Under the pieces are notes generated by a model. The model was not told where the DNA came from and did no database searches. It was given only the letters and a program-made list of their open reading frames with translations. Position numbers and translations under genes: made by a program. A DNA stretch of 19,842 bases, taken from positions 1 to 19,842 of the forward strand of contig DATDFC010000203.1 in NCBI GenBank assembly GCA_036522815.1. Reading direction: 5' to 3'. Shown piece by piece: positions 6,509 through 14,919 of this stretch; within the stretch, counting starts at the first letter, position 1; each line of letters begins with the position of its first letter. The stretch is from AG41 sp036522815 (GTDB lineage Bacteria; Gemmatimonadota; Gemmatimonadetes; Gemmatimonadales; GWC2-71-9).

Positions 6509-7336
6509 TCAGGAGCGGCCGCGCATCTTGCGGCTCATCTCGGCGAGGAAGCGCCGCTCCGCCGGTGTGAGGCTCTCGATCCCGCGCGCGGAGATCTTGT
6601 CGAGCACCCGGTCGATTTCCGCCTGCGCCGGATCGCGCCCGGCCCGCGGCGGTTTGGGGGCGGCGCTGGCGCGCGCCGCGCGGGCGGGATGTACCAGCAC
6701 ACTCGGCTCCGTGGCGCGCCGCAGCTGGCGCTCCGCGCGCGCCAGGCGCCAGTCTGCCACCTTCAGGTACAGCAGGCCCGTCGCAAACCCGCCCAGGTGC
6801 GCGAGGTGCGCCACGCCGTCGTTGGCTGGCAACAGCGCGAGCAGCAGCGAGACCGCTACCGCGAACGTCACCAGCCATTTCGCCGCGATCGGCTCGGGGA
6901 GCGGGAACACGGAAATCGGCTGATCGGGCCAGGCCCACGCGAATGCCAGCATCACGCCGTACACCGCCGCCGACGCGCCCACTACAGGGTCGATCTGCTG
7001 AAACGTCATCGCGAGCGCGAACGACAGCGCGGCGCCCCCCAGGCCGCACAGCCCGTAGTACGCGAGGAACGGCCCTCCGCCCATGCGCTCTTCCACGGGC
7101 GGGCCGAACACGAACAGCGCGAGCAGGTTGAAGGCGAGATGCAGGAAGTTCTTGTGGATGAACGTGTACGTGATGAACGTCCAGGGCCGCGCCAGCGCGT
7201 CGAGCGGGGCAAACCCGAACGTGGCCACGAACCACGGGTTCACGAAGATCGTCATCTGGAGCAAGAAGACGATCAGATTGGCGACGATCAGCCGCCGCAC
7301 CCATGGCGTCATACCGAACATCCGCTCCGGGACCAT
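6509..7336 (-). CDS. Rhomboid-family intramembrane serine protease
   Basis: A 275-residue integral membrane protein with about six hydrophobic segments between residues 14 and 195. The rhomboid signatures are HKNFLHLAFN at 61-70, the active-site region VVGASAAVYG with candidate nucleophile S122, and HLAHLGG with candidate catalytic H180. The usual GxSG is GASA here. Rhomboids cleave transmembrane substrates within or near the bilayer. Residues 196-275 form a soluble cytoplasmic tail with an Ala/Pro linker and a helical end (IDRVLDKISARGIESLTPAE), a tail type common on bacterial rhomboids. It starts 7 nt after the ddl stop and is likely the distal gene of that operon. The start is ambiguous: M6 has GGAG close upstream and M9 is also possible. 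M1 is given as the longest. Confidence 0.93.
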   Translation of the reverse strand: MVPERMFGMTPWVRRLIVANLIVFLLQMTIFVNPWFVATFGFAPLDALARPWTFITYTFIHKNFLHLAFNLLALFVFGPPVEERMGGGPFLAYYGLCGLGGAALSFALAMTFQQIDPVVGASAAVYGVMLAFAWAWPDQPISVFPLPEPIAAKWLVTFAVAVSLLLALLPANDGVAHLAHLGGFATGLLYLKVADWRLARAERQLRRATEPSVLVHPARAARASAAPKPPRAGRDPAQAEIDRVLDKISARGIESLTPAERRFLAEMSRKMRGRS

Positions 7337-7343
7337 CCCGTAA

Positions 7344-8384
7344 TTATCCCCCGCGCGCGCTCCCCGAGTTCCCCTCCCTCCCGCTCGCCAGGCGGCAGAT
7401 CCGCTCGCACAGCTCGGGGAACTCGATCCCCGCCGCTCGGGCGGCCTGGGGCAGGAGGCTCGTCCGCGTCATGCCGGGAAGCGTGTTGGCCTCGAGACAA
7501 AAGATGTCGCCCTCGGGGCTCAACCGGAAGTCAACGCGCGAGTATCCCCCGAGCTTGAGCGCCCGGTGCGCCGTGAGCGCCAGCTCCTGGAGTTGACGCG
7601 CCAGGGTCGTGTCGAGTTTGGCGGGGAAGATCTCCTCCGACATCCCCGGCGTGTATTTGCACTCGTAGTCGAACAGCGCGTGCTTCGGAATGATCTCTCC
7701 CACCGGGAGCGGCACGTCCCCCAGTACCCCGACGGTCAGCTCCCGCCCCGGGACGAACTGCTCGGCCATGACCTCGGCATCGTAGGCCCGCGCCAGCCTC
7801 ACCGCGGCGTCCAGACCCTCGCCGTTGGGCACCAGCGACATGCCCACCGAGGACCCCATTTTCGACGGCTTCACGATCACCGGCCAGCCGAGCGCGGTGG
7901 TCACGTCTTCGGGGGCGACCGGGGGAGGCACCATGAACCAGGCGGGCACCGGCACACCCGCTGCCCGGAACAGCCGCTTGGCGAGGTCCTTGTCCATCGC
8001 GAGCGCGCTGCCGAGCGCGCCGCTGCCGGTGTAAGGAACCCCGATGACGTCGAGCACCGCCTGGAGGGTGCCGCCCTCGCCGCGGCCGGCGTGCAGGCAG
8101 AGGAACAGCACCTCCGCGTCGCGCACCGCCGGCAGGGACGCGAGCCCGTTCGACAGCATCGCGCGTTCGCGCTCGTCCAGCTCCGCCACCGCCGGCGGCT
8201 CGCGTCCCACCGCCGTCGTGAGCAGGCGCCGCTCGTCGGCGGGACCGAGCAGGCCGGTCACCGTGTCCACGGCCGTCACGCTGTGGCCTCGTCCTCGCAG
8301 CGCCTCGACGATCTGCGCCGCGCCGGCGAACGCGACGGCACGCTCGGCCGACGCACCGCCCGTGAGCACCGTGACCCGCGTCAC
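7344..8384 (-). CDS. ddl: D-alanine--D-alanine ligase
   Basis: A 346-residue cytoplasmic ATP-grasp ligase that joins two D-Ala for peptidoglycan precursor synthesis. It begins with GTG at 8384 in a GTGA overlap with the cystathionine beta-synthase stop. This start brings the conserved N-terminal strand VTVLTGGASAER to residue 4, with E14 the expected N-terminal catalytic Glu. Other landmarks are HAGRGEGG at 98-105, the entry AMDKDLAKRLFRAAGVPVP at 129-147, the ATP-binding VIVKPSKMGSSVGMS, the FDYECKYTPG tyrosine region and the metal-binding EANTLPGMTRTSL near 310. The usual GEDG is GEGG here. The open frame extends far upstream only because of high GC. Its position between cbs and a rhomboid gene gives no functional partner. 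Confidence 0.96.
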   Translation of the reverse strand: MTRVTVLTGGASAERAVAFAGAAQIVEALRGRGHSVTAVDTVTGLLGPADERRLLTTAVGREPPAVAELDERERAMLSNGLASLPAVRDAEVLFLCLHAGRGEGGTLQAVLDVIGVPYTGSGALGSALAMDKDLAKRLFRAAGVPVPAWFMVPPPVAPEDVTTALGWPVIVKPSKMGSSVGMSLVPNGEGLDAAVRLARAYDAEVMAEQFVPGRELTVGVLGDVPLPVGEIIPKHALFDYECKYTPGMSEEIFPAKLDTTLARQLQELALTAHRALKLGGYSRVDFRLSPEGDIFCLEANTLPGMTRTSLLPQAARAAGIEFPELCERICRLASGREGNSGSARGG

Positions 8385-9766
8385 CGGATTCCGGCCAGCT
8401 GGTGCAGCACGTCGTAGCGCGTGACGATCCCCGCGATTTTCCCGTCGCGCCGCACCAGCGCCGCCGGCGTTTCGCGCGACAGCAGCGTGGTGAGCCGCTC
8501 CACGGGAAGATCCGCGTCGACGACCGGGTACGGCGCGTCCATCACGTCCTGCACCGGCCGGTCGAGCGTGGCGCGGTCCTCGAGCGCGCGCGCCATGAGG
8601 ACCGGCTCGGCGACGGCGCCCACGCCGTCGCCACCGTCCATCACCGGCAGCTGCGACACGTTGTACGTGCTCATCAGATTCAGCGCCTGGCGCACCGTCG
8701 CGGTGGGCGGGACCGAGATCAACGGGGGAGCCCCGGAGTTCCGCGCCTCGAGCAGCCGCGCCACCGACACCCGCTCGGCGTCGAGGATCTGGTTCTCGCG
8801 CAGCCATTCGTCGTTGAACACTTTCGAGAGATAGCGCTCTCCCGTGTCCGCGAGCACCGTGACCACGAGCGCCTGCGGGTCGTTCACCCGACGCGCCACC
8901 TCCAGCGCCGCCACGAGGTTCACGCCGGTCGAGCCGCCGGCGAAGAGGCCCTCCTCCCTCGCCAGGCGGCGCACCAGCAGCATCGCGTCCTTGTCGGACA
9001 CCGTGATCCACTCGTCGATCACGTCCCAGTGCAGCGAGGTGGGAATCTTGTCACCGCCGATGCCTTCCACCTTGTAGGGACGGCCTTCGGTCATACGATG
9101 GGTGCGCGCGTAGTCCGAATAGATCGAGCCGACGGGATCGCCCGCGATCACCCGGATGGTGGCGCGCTGCTCCTTGAGGTAGCGCCCAGCCCCGCTCACC
9201 GTACCCCCCGTTCCCGGAGCGCACACGAAGTGGGTGATCCGGCCTTCGGTCTGCTCCCAGATCTCCGGGCCGGTCGTGCGGTAGTGCAGGTCGGGGTTCA
9301 CCGGGTTGTAGTGCTGGTCGGCGAAGATCGCGTTCGGGTGCGCTGCCGCGATGGCGCGGCCCTTCATGATGTAGTTGTCCGGATGGTCCGCCGGAACCGC
9401 GGTCGGCGTGATGATCACCTCGGCCCCGAGCGCCCGCAGCAGCCGCGCCTTCTCTTGCGACATCTTGTCCGGCATCGTGAAGATGCAGTGATACCCCTTC
9501 ACCGCGGCGGCCAGCGCCAGCCCCACGCCGGTGTTGCCCGACGTCGCCTCGACCACCAGTCCGCCCGGCTTGAGCCGTCCCTCCCGCTCCGCGGCCTCGA
9601 TCATCGCGACGCCGATGCGATCCTTTACGGAGCCGCCGGGGTTGAAGAATTCCGCCTTCGCGTAGACGGGCGTGCGGATGCCCTGGGTGACCCGGTTCAG
9701 CCGGATCAGCGGGGTCCAGCCGATCGTCTCGAGAACGTTCCCATACGGCTTAGTGTGGGGCGGCAT
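8381..9766 (-). CDS. cbs: Cystathionine beta-synthase (PLP enzyme with two CBS domains)
   Basis: A 461-residue fold-type II PLP enzyme with a C-terminal Bateman module. Residues 1-330 are the catalytic core. K48 in NPGGSVKDR is the Schiff-base lysine, SGNTG at 76-80 binds the substrate carboxylate and GTGGTVS at 185-191 binds PLP phosphate. Residues about 338-398 and 403-461 are two CBS domains, the second ending GKIAGIVTRYDVL. The combination is the cystathionine beta-synthase architecture: serine plus homocysteine to cystathionine, with possible regulation by an adenosyl ligand at the CBS domains. There is no N-terminal haem-binding extension, as in non-animal enzymes. A cysteine synthase-like activity is possible. 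The ATG overlaps the end of the TonB-domain gene by 17 nt, and the stop overlaps the ddl GTG. Confidence 0.94.
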   Translation of the reverse strand: MPPHTKPYGNVLETIGWTPLIRLNRVTQGIRTPVYAKAEFFNPGGSVKDRIGVAMIEAAEREGRLKPGGLVVEATSGNTGVGLALAAAVKGYHCIFTMPDKMSQEKARLLRALGAEVIITPTAVPADHPDNYIMKGRAIAAAHPNAIFADQHYNPVNPDLHYRTTGPEIWEQTEGRITHFVCAPGTGGTVSGAGRYLKEQRATIRVIAGDPVGSIYSDYARTHRMTEGRPYKVEGIGGDKIPTSLHWDVIDEWITVSDKDAMLLVRRLAREEGLFAGGSTGVNLVAALEVARRVNDPQALVVTVLADTGERYLSKVFNDEWLRENQILDAERVSVARLLEARNSGAPPLISVPPTATVRQALNLMSTYNVSQLPVMDGGDGVGAVAEPVLMARALEDRATLDRPVQDVMDAPYPVVDADLPVERLTTLLSRETPAALVRRDGKIAGIVTRYDVLHQLAGIR

Positions 9767-10376
9767 TCGTGTCCGGCTGGGCCCGCGTGCTGTCCGGAAC
9801 CGCGCGCGTCGTGTCGGCGGGCGGGAGGGGCGGGGACGTGTCGCGCCGCACGGCCGTGGAGTCGCGTCGCGGCACGCGCGGGGGTGCGACCGGGGGGGAG
9901 GCGGTCGGAACCGGAGCAGGTACCGGCTGGGGCCGGGGCTTCACCGTGTCCGGCTCCCCTTTGCGCACCGATCCCCCGGCCTGCGGGTGGTGGAACTCGA
10001 TCGGCTGCAGGAACGCGGTCGCGATCGGCAGGCCATGACGCCGGGCCGGCGTGAAGCGCAGTCGGCGGGAGCCGGAGAGCGCCGCCGAGTCGAGCGCCGG
10101 GTAGCCGCTCGATTCGGCTACGCGACTGGACTCGGCGGCCAGCCGCCCGGTCGAGTCCACGAACAACCGCAGCACCACGTCGCCTTCCACCTTCTGGTCG
10201 TACAGCCGGGGAGGATACTGGATGGGCGCGTCGCCGTTGAGCGCCACGGGGGGCTCCTGATCGGGTGGCCCGCTCGAGGGCTCCCCGCTTCCGGTCTGGT
10301 CCCCCGAGCGCGACTTGCCGCACGCCGCCAACCCCAGGGCCACCGCGCCGGCGAGCGCGCACCGCCACGCCCTCAC
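9750..10376 (-). CDS. TonB-C-domain lipoprotein with Pro/Asp/Thr-rich tail
   Basis: A 208-residue predicted lipoprotein. The GTG start at 10376 lies in a GTGA overlap with the mutS stop and has a strong GGAGGAGGGAG just upstream. The signal peptide VRAWRCALAGAVALGLAACGKS carries a LAAC lipobox with C19. Residues about 50-130 form a TonB C-terminal-like domain (YPPRLYDQKVEGDVVLRLFV, ALDSAALSGSRRLRFTPAR, PIEFHHP). The order is unusual: the domain comes first and the Pro/Thr/Asp-rich low-complexity segment (about 137-208) follows, whereas TonB has a Pro-rich spacer before its C-terminal domain. It also lacks the TonB transmembrane anchor. It is therefore unlikely to be an energising TonB and more likely an envelope-associated protein of unknown role. 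The end overlaps cbs by 17 nt. Confidence 0.85.
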   Translation of the reverse strand: MRAWRCALAGAVALGLAACGKSRSGDQTGSGEPSSGPPDQEPPVALNGDAPIQYPPRLYDQKVEGDVVLRLFVDSTGRLAAESSRVAESSGYPALDSAALSGSRRLRFTPARRHGLPIATAFLQPIEFHHPQAGGSVRKGEPDTVKPRPQPVPAPVPTASPPVAPPRVPRRDSTAVRRDTSPPLPPADTTRAVPDSTRAQPDTNAAPH

Positions 10377-12982
10377 GCTCCCTCCTCCACGCGCTGCTTC
10401 TTCCAGGCCGCGAGGCGGTTCAGGGCCTCGAGCGGCGACAACGCGTCCACGTTCAGGTCGTCCAGCTCCTGCAGCAGCGGGTGGGGAGGGGCGGCCGCCG
10501 GGACGAACAGGCCGAGCTGCGCGGCATCGGGTGGCGGCGGTGACGCCTGGCGCGCCACGTGATGCCCGGCCTCGAGCAGCTGCAACACCTGCCAGGCCCG
10601 TCCCACCACCTCCGCCGGCAGGCCCGCGAGCCGGCCCACGTGAATGCCGTAGGACCGATCGGCACCGCCCGGCTCGAGCCGGTGCAGGAACACGATCTCG
10701 TCGCCCGCCTCCCGCACCGCAACGTTGAAGTTGCGCGCGTGGGCCAGCTCCTCGGTGAGCTGCGTGAGCTCGTGATAGTGCGTGGCGAAGACGGTCTTGC
10801 ACCCGATCGTGTTGTGGAGAAACTCGGTGACCGCCCACGCGATCGCCACGCCGTCGTAGGTCGAAGTGCCCCGTCCGATCTCGTCGAGCAGGACGAGGCT
10901 CCGCGCCGTGGCGCCGTGCAGGATCGCGCTCGTCTCGCTCATTTCCACCATGAAGGTCGACTGGCCGCGCACCAGATTGTCCGACGCTCCCACCCGGGTG
11001 AACAGCCGGTCCACCACGCCCACCAGTGCGCGCCGCGCCGGGACGAACGCCCCCATCTGTGCGAGCAGCACGCACAGCCCGACCTGGCGCAACAGCGTGG
11101 ACTTCCCCGCCATGTTCGGACCGGTGAGCAGGATCACCCGGCCCCGGACGTCCAGCAGCACGTCGTTGGGGATGAACGCCTCGCGCGCCATCATGCGCTC
11201 GACCACGGGATGGCGGCTGCCTTCCAGGGCGATCGTGAACCCGTCGTTCACCTCCGGCCGCACGTAGCCCTCGTGGTGCGCCACGTCGGCGAGCGCGCTC
11301 CACACATCGAGTCCCGCGAGCGCGGCCGCGGTCGCCTGCACCCGCCCGATCACATCGGCCACATGGCGTCGCAGCGCGTCTATCAGCTCCGCCTCGCGGG
11401 TCGCGATCCGCTCTTCGGCGCCGAGCACCTTCGCCTCGTACTGCTTCAGCTCGGGCGTGACGTAGCGCTCCGCGCCGGTGAGTGTCTGACGCCGCTCGTA
11501 GTCGCCGGGAACGCGATCGCGGTGCGGGTTCGTCACCTCGATGTAGTAGCCGAACACCTTGTTGAACCCGACCTTGAGCGAGGCGATTCCGGTGCGCTCA
11601 CGCTCGCGCGCCTGCAGGCCCGCGATGTACTGCTTGCCACCGTCGCGGGCGTCCTTCAGCTCGTCGAGGTCACGATCGTAGCCCGCGCGAATCGCGTCAC
11701 CGTCCGACGCCTGGGCCGGCGGCCGCTCCACGAGGGCGCGTCCGAGCTCTTCGCCCACATCTTGCAGCAGGTCGAAGCGATCGGCTGCCTGCTCGAGCAG
11801 CGCGGCGCGCCCGCGGGTCTCGAGTCCATCGAGCGCGCCCCGGACGTCCGGGAGACGCAGCAGCGAGTCACGCAGGGCGCCCAGCTCGCGCGGCGTGGTT
11901 CGCCCGAGCGCGGCACGACCGGCCAGGCGCTCCAGATCGCGCACGCCGTCGAGCGCCTCCCGCAGCCGCGCGCGCCCCCGCGCATCGCCCGCCAGCACCT
12001 CCACGGCGTCGAGCCGTGCGTTGATCGTCGCCGGCTCGACCAGCGGGGCCAACAGCCAGCGCCGCAGCAGCCGCGCGCCCATCGGGGTCACGGTGCGGTC
12101 CAACACGTCCAGCAGCGTCGTGCCCTTCTTCCCCGGCTCGACGCGCAACGGCTCCACCAGCTCCAGGTTGCGGCGCGTCATCTCGTCGAGCGGCAGCAGG
12201 TCGCCGCGCCGCACGATGCGGGGATGGGCGACGTGCGGCAGGCCACCCGGCTTGAGCTCGCGCGCGTAACGCAACAGGGCGCCGGCCGCCCCGAGGGCGG
12301 GGCGGTCTTGCGCTTCGACGCCCAGCCCGTCGAGCGAGGCCACGCGGAAGACGCGCGTCAGGTCCTCGCGCGCCAGCTCGACATCGAACTCCCAGGCCTC
12401 GCGCTCGGTGCGCGCGGCGCCCGCCACCGCGAGCACCGTACCGGCCGGGAGGACGACCTCGGGGGACTCGTAGCGTGCCAGTACCGCCGGTAGCTCCTCC
12501 ACCGCGGCGGTCTCGAGCAGCAGCTCCCCCGTGGTCAGATCGAGCGCGGCCACACCGGCCGGGGCGCCGCGCGGATCGACCGCGAGCAAGAAGTTGTTGC
12601 GGCGTCGCTCGAGCCAGTCGTCGGCGAGCACGCTGCCGGGCGTGACGGTTTCCACCACTTCGCGCCGCACCAGTCCCTTGGCGAGCTTTGGGTCCTCCAC
12701 CTGCTCGCAAATCGCGACGCGATGCCCCTGGGCGATCAGACGGCGCAGGTAGTCGCTGGCCGCCTTGACCGGAACGCCGGCCAGCGGTACCTCGGCGGCG
12801 CCGCCGTTGTTGCGGGAGGTGAGCGTGAGGCCCAGCTCGCGGGCCGCCAGCTGGGCGTCGTCCTCGAACATTTCGTAGAAGTCACCCATCCGAAAGAAGA
12901 GAATCGCGTCCGGGTGCCGCGCCTTGATCTCGCGGTATTGCTGCATCAGCGGCGTGTCGGCGTCGACCCGCGGCGGCGTCAC
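10373..12982 (-). CDS. mutS: DNA mismatch repair protein MutS
   Basis: An 869-residue MutS, the normal length for MutS1. It recognises mispaired bases and recruits MutL in an ATP-dependent way. The GTG start at 12982 lies in a GTGA overlap with the upstream SPOR gene and is preceded by GAGGAG. The protein then opens with the expected TPLMQQYREIK. The mismatch-reading Phe-x-Glu is F35-Y36-E37 in MGDFYEMFE. Later come the connector, lever and clamp regions (LLRRWLLAPL, YIEVTNPHRD). The ABC ATPase has Walker A GPNMAGKST near residue 620 (the common GPNMGGKST with one Gly to Ala) and Walker B LVLLDEIGRGTST near 695. The open frame continues upstream to 13543, but that part overlaps the SPOR gene and has no MutS character. 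The C-terminal helices are present. Confidence 0.98.
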   Translation of the reverse strand: MTPPRVDADTPLMQQYREIKARHPDAILFFRMGDFYEMFEDDAQLAARELGLTLTSRNNGGAAEVPLAGVPVKAASDYLRRLIAQGHRVAICEQVEDPKLAKGLVRREVVETVTPGSVLADDWLERRRNNFLLAVDPRGAPAGVAALDLTTGELLLETAAVEELPAVLARYESPEVVLPAGTVLAVAGAARTEREAWEFDVELAREDLTRVFRVASLDGLGVEAQDRPALGAAGALLRYARELKPGGLPHVAHPRIVRRGDLLPLDEMTRRNLELVEPLRVEPGKKGTTLLDVLDRTVTPMGARLLRRWLLAPLVEPATINARLDAVEVLAGDARGRARLREALDGVRDLERLAGRAALGRTTPRELGALRDSLLRLPDVRGALDGLETRGRAALLEQAADRFDLLQDVGEELGRALVERPPAQASDGDAIRAGYDRDLDELKDARDGGKQYIAGLQARERERTGIASLKVGFNKVFGYYIEVTNPHRDRVPGDYERRQTLTGAERYVTPELKQYEAKVLGAEERIATREAELIDALRRHVADVIGRVQATAAALAGLDVWSALADVAHHEGYVRPEVNDGFTIALEGSRHPVVERMMAREAFIPNDVLLDVRGRVILLTGPNMAGKSTLLRQVGLCVLLAQMGAFVPARRALVGVVDRLFTRVGASDNLVRGQSTFMVEMSETSAILHGATARSLVLLDEIGRGTSTYDGVAIAWAVTEFLHNTIGCKTVFATHYHELTQLTEELAHARNFNVAVREAGDEIVFLHRLEPGGADRSYGIHVGRLAGLPAEVVGRAWQVLQLLEAGHHVARQASPPPPDAAQLGLFVPAAAPPHPLLQELDDLNVDALSPLEALNRLAAWKKQRVEEGA

Positions 12983-13824
12983 GGCTCCTCCACCACGAAC
13001 GGCTGCCCTCCGAGACGAGTCTTCAGGCGCCGCTGCACCTGCGCCGCCTCGTCGTGCGTCGCGTAGCGCCCCACGCGGACCTTGAAGAGACCGCTCGTGT
13101 CCCGCACCACCCGGGCGTCGAAGCCCATGACCTTGAGACGGGTGAGCATCTCGTCGACTTGCGACGCACTCTTCACCGCGAGCACTTGCACGGCGTAGCT
13201 CGTGACGGGCGCCGCGGGCTTCGGCTGGCTGTCGCCGGCCGTCGCGGTCGTGCCGGCGGCGGGGCCCGCCGGGACCAAAGCGCAGCGGGGAGCGTAGAAA
13301 GTGACCTGGTTCTTGAACTCGACGTCCGCGCCAGCCCCGTCCAGCGCTTCGCGAATGAGCGCGCAGCCGTGCACGTCGTCCTTCATGTCGAAGTAGGCGC
13401 GCGCGCCGGCGAAATCGGCGCGCGGACGGAGCGGCGAGTCCGGGTAGTCGCGCCGCAGTCGCTCCGCCGCCTGGGTGGTCGCGGTCAGGTCCCCCTGGGC
13501 GAAGTACAGCTTGGTGAGCGCGACGAGGGCCGAGTCCGCCCACACCGACCGTCCGTACTCGACCACCACACGCTGCAGGTTGGTGGCGATCAGGCCCGCA
13601 TCCGGCGCGAGCATCCCCGCCGTGAAGAGCGCGCCCGGGTAGAGCGAATCCTGGGGTGACAGGGTCGCGAGCAGGCGCCGCATCATGGCGCGCCCCGAAT
13701 CGGGCCGGGTCTGGGCCACGCGGAGCGCGACGGCGCGGAGGGTGTCCGGTTGCTGGGCGGACAGGCGGACGGCCGGACTGGCGGACAGGAGCGCGGCCGC
13801 GACCAGCGCGCGGCCGCCCCTCAC
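12979..13824 (-). CDS. Exported SPOR-domain protein with TPR-like N-terminal region
   Basis: A 281-residue envelope protein. The GTG start at 13824 forms a GTGA overlap with the holA stop. A signal peptide follows (VRGGRALVAAALLSASPAVR, then LSAQQPD). Residues about 30-170 are helical and repeat-like (SPQDSLYPGALFTAGMLAP, VWADSALVALTKLYFAQGDL, DYPDSPLRPRADFAGARAYF), resembling the TPR/YbgF style of scaffold. An Ala/Pro/Gly linker leads to a SPOR domain at about 208-280 (SYAVQVLAVKSASQVDEMLT, LFKVRVGRYATHDEAAQVQR). SPOR domains bind denuded peptidoglycan strands, often at the septum. A periplasmic role in cell-wall remodelling or division is inferred. It lies between two DNA-metabolism genes, holA and mutS, and is translationally coupled to both. 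Confidence 0.88.
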   Translation of the reverse strand: MRGGRALVAAALLSASPAVRLSAQQPDTLRAVALRVAQTRPDSGRAMMRRLLATLSPQDSLYPGALFTAGMLAPDAGLIATNLQRVVVEYGRSVWADSALVALTKLYFAQGDLTATTQAAERLRRDYPDSPLRPRADFAGARAYFDMKDDVHGCALIREALDGAGADVEFKNQVTFYAPRCALVPAGPAAGTTATAGDSQPKPAAPVTSYAVQVLAVKSASQVDEMLTRLKVMGFDARVVRDTSGLFKVRVGRYATHDEAAQVQRRLKTRLGGQPFVVEEP

Positions 13825-14879
13825 GCCACCTCCCGGTTGAGCACGGAGAGCGACAGCACCAGCTGGGCGATCGTTCCCGCCTCGTCGGTCAACGTGCTCG
13901 ACTTGAGGGCCTGGTCCGCGTCGCGGGCCAGTCGCAGGGCCCGCTCCAGCTCGCGCGCGCTCCAGCGCCCGGCCCAGCGGGCCCAGCGGGCCGCCGTTCC
14001 CTCCCAACTCCCGAGGCCGTACGGGCGGGCCGCCCGCAAGTGCGACAAGAGCAGCGCCTCGAGCCGGGCGGGGGGGGCGCCCTGATCGAGCTCGGCGCGC
14101 GCCAGCGCCGTTCCCACGAGGTGCGTGCCGAGCGCCGTCAGCATGCGGACACCGCTCATGCCCGCCTGTTCGAGCACGGGGGCGACCAGCGGCGCGGCGT
14201 CCGCCGCCCGCCGCTCGAGTGTGGCGTCGACCAGATCCTGGAGCGTTTCGCCCCGGCGCACCCCGACCAGCGCCGCCACGTCCTCCCGCGTCGCCGGCCG
14301 CGACGCGCCGCCCGCGAGCGCCGCCAGTTTCTCGAGTTCGCGCGCCAGGGCCGCGAGATCGCTGCCCACGGCGTCGAGCAGCAGCGCACCCGCCTCCGGC
14401 GCCAGCGTGAGGGACAGTTGCCGGGCGCGGTGCGCCATCCAACGCTCCACGCGCGCCGGCGGCAGCGGCTCGACCGCCACGGCGGTCGTGCGTCGCACGA
14501 GCTCGGGGTCGGGCGGCTCGCCGGCCGCCTGAACCAGCACCAGCAGCGTGGTGGGATTGGGCGATTCGAGGTAGCGCAGCAGCTCCTGGCGCAGCTTCGC
14601 GGTTTTCTTGAGCTGATCGAGCCCGCGGACCACCACGGCTCGCGTCGCGGCGAGCATGGGCGGCGTGTTCACGAGGGCATGGAACGCTTCCGCGTCCAGC
14701 TCCGGGGCGTTGCGCTGATCGACGTTGAAATCGCGGGCGGCTGGATCCACGGCGCGCTCGACCAGGGCACGCACCGCTTCGTCCTTGAGCACGTCCTCGT
14801 CGCCGTGGAGGTAGTAGACGGGATCAGACGCGCCCTGCTTCAGGCTTCGGAGCAGCGCGTCGAAGGTGAGAGCCCCCAT
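13821..14879 (-). CDS. holA: DNA polymerase III delta subunit
   Basis: A 352-residue HolA, the normal size. Delta opens the beta sliding clamp within the clamp-loader complex. The N-terminus matches the family: FDALLRSLKQG, then PVYYLHGDEDVLKDEAVRAL. The region around TRAVVVRGLDQLKK is the second strand pair, and VERWMAHRARQLSLTLAPEA begins the second domain. The LVGVRRGETLQDLVDATLER stretch corresponds to the conserved helical region preceding the C-terminal collar domain. The delta subunit has a AAA+-like fold without a working Walker A motif, and none is seen. The start ATG at 14879 is 40 nt after the anti-sigma gene. No strong ribosome binding site is visible. The stop overlaps the SPOR gene start. 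Confidence 0.93.
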   Translation of the reverse strand: MGALTFDALLRSLKQGASDPVYYLHGDEDVLKDEAVRALVERAVDPAARDFNVDQRNAPELDAEAFHALVNTPPMLAATRAVVVRGLDQLKKTAKLRQELLRYLESPNPTTLLVLVQAAGEPPDPELVRRTTAVAVEPLPPARVERWMAHRARQLSLTLAPEAGALLLDAVGSDLAALARELEKLAALAGGASRPATREDVAALVGVRRGETLQDLVDATLERRAADAAPLVAPVLEQAGMSGVRMLTALGTHLVGTALARAELDQGAPPARLEALLLSHLRAARPYGLGSWEGTAARWARWAGRWSARELERALRLARDADQALKSSTLTDEAGTIAQLVLSLSVLNREVA

Positions 14880-14919
14880 ACGGGGCGGAAGTTACCGCCG
14901 GCTGGGGGCGAGAGAAAGC

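Noticed and set aside
8385..9011. N-terminal extension of Ddl to 555 residues
   Set aside because: The extension is the shadow frame of cbs. The conserved Ddl N-terminal strand begins right after the GTG at 8384.
8402..12493. Long plus-strand frames (550 and 644 codons) opposite cbs and mutS
   Set aside because: The composition is His/Arg-rich shadow coding, with no motif and no ribosome binding site context. The opposite strand encodes intact known enzymes.
12983..13543. N-terminal extension of MutS to 1056 residues
   Set aside because: The extra 187 codons overlap the SPOR gene and lack MutS features. The GTG at 12982 with GAGGAG gives the normal MutS length.
13969..13994. Short tandem repeat (gcccagcgg units) as a regulatory element
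   Set aside because: It lies inside holA and encodes a plausible Arg-Trp-Ala run, so it is coding sequence in a GC-rich gene.
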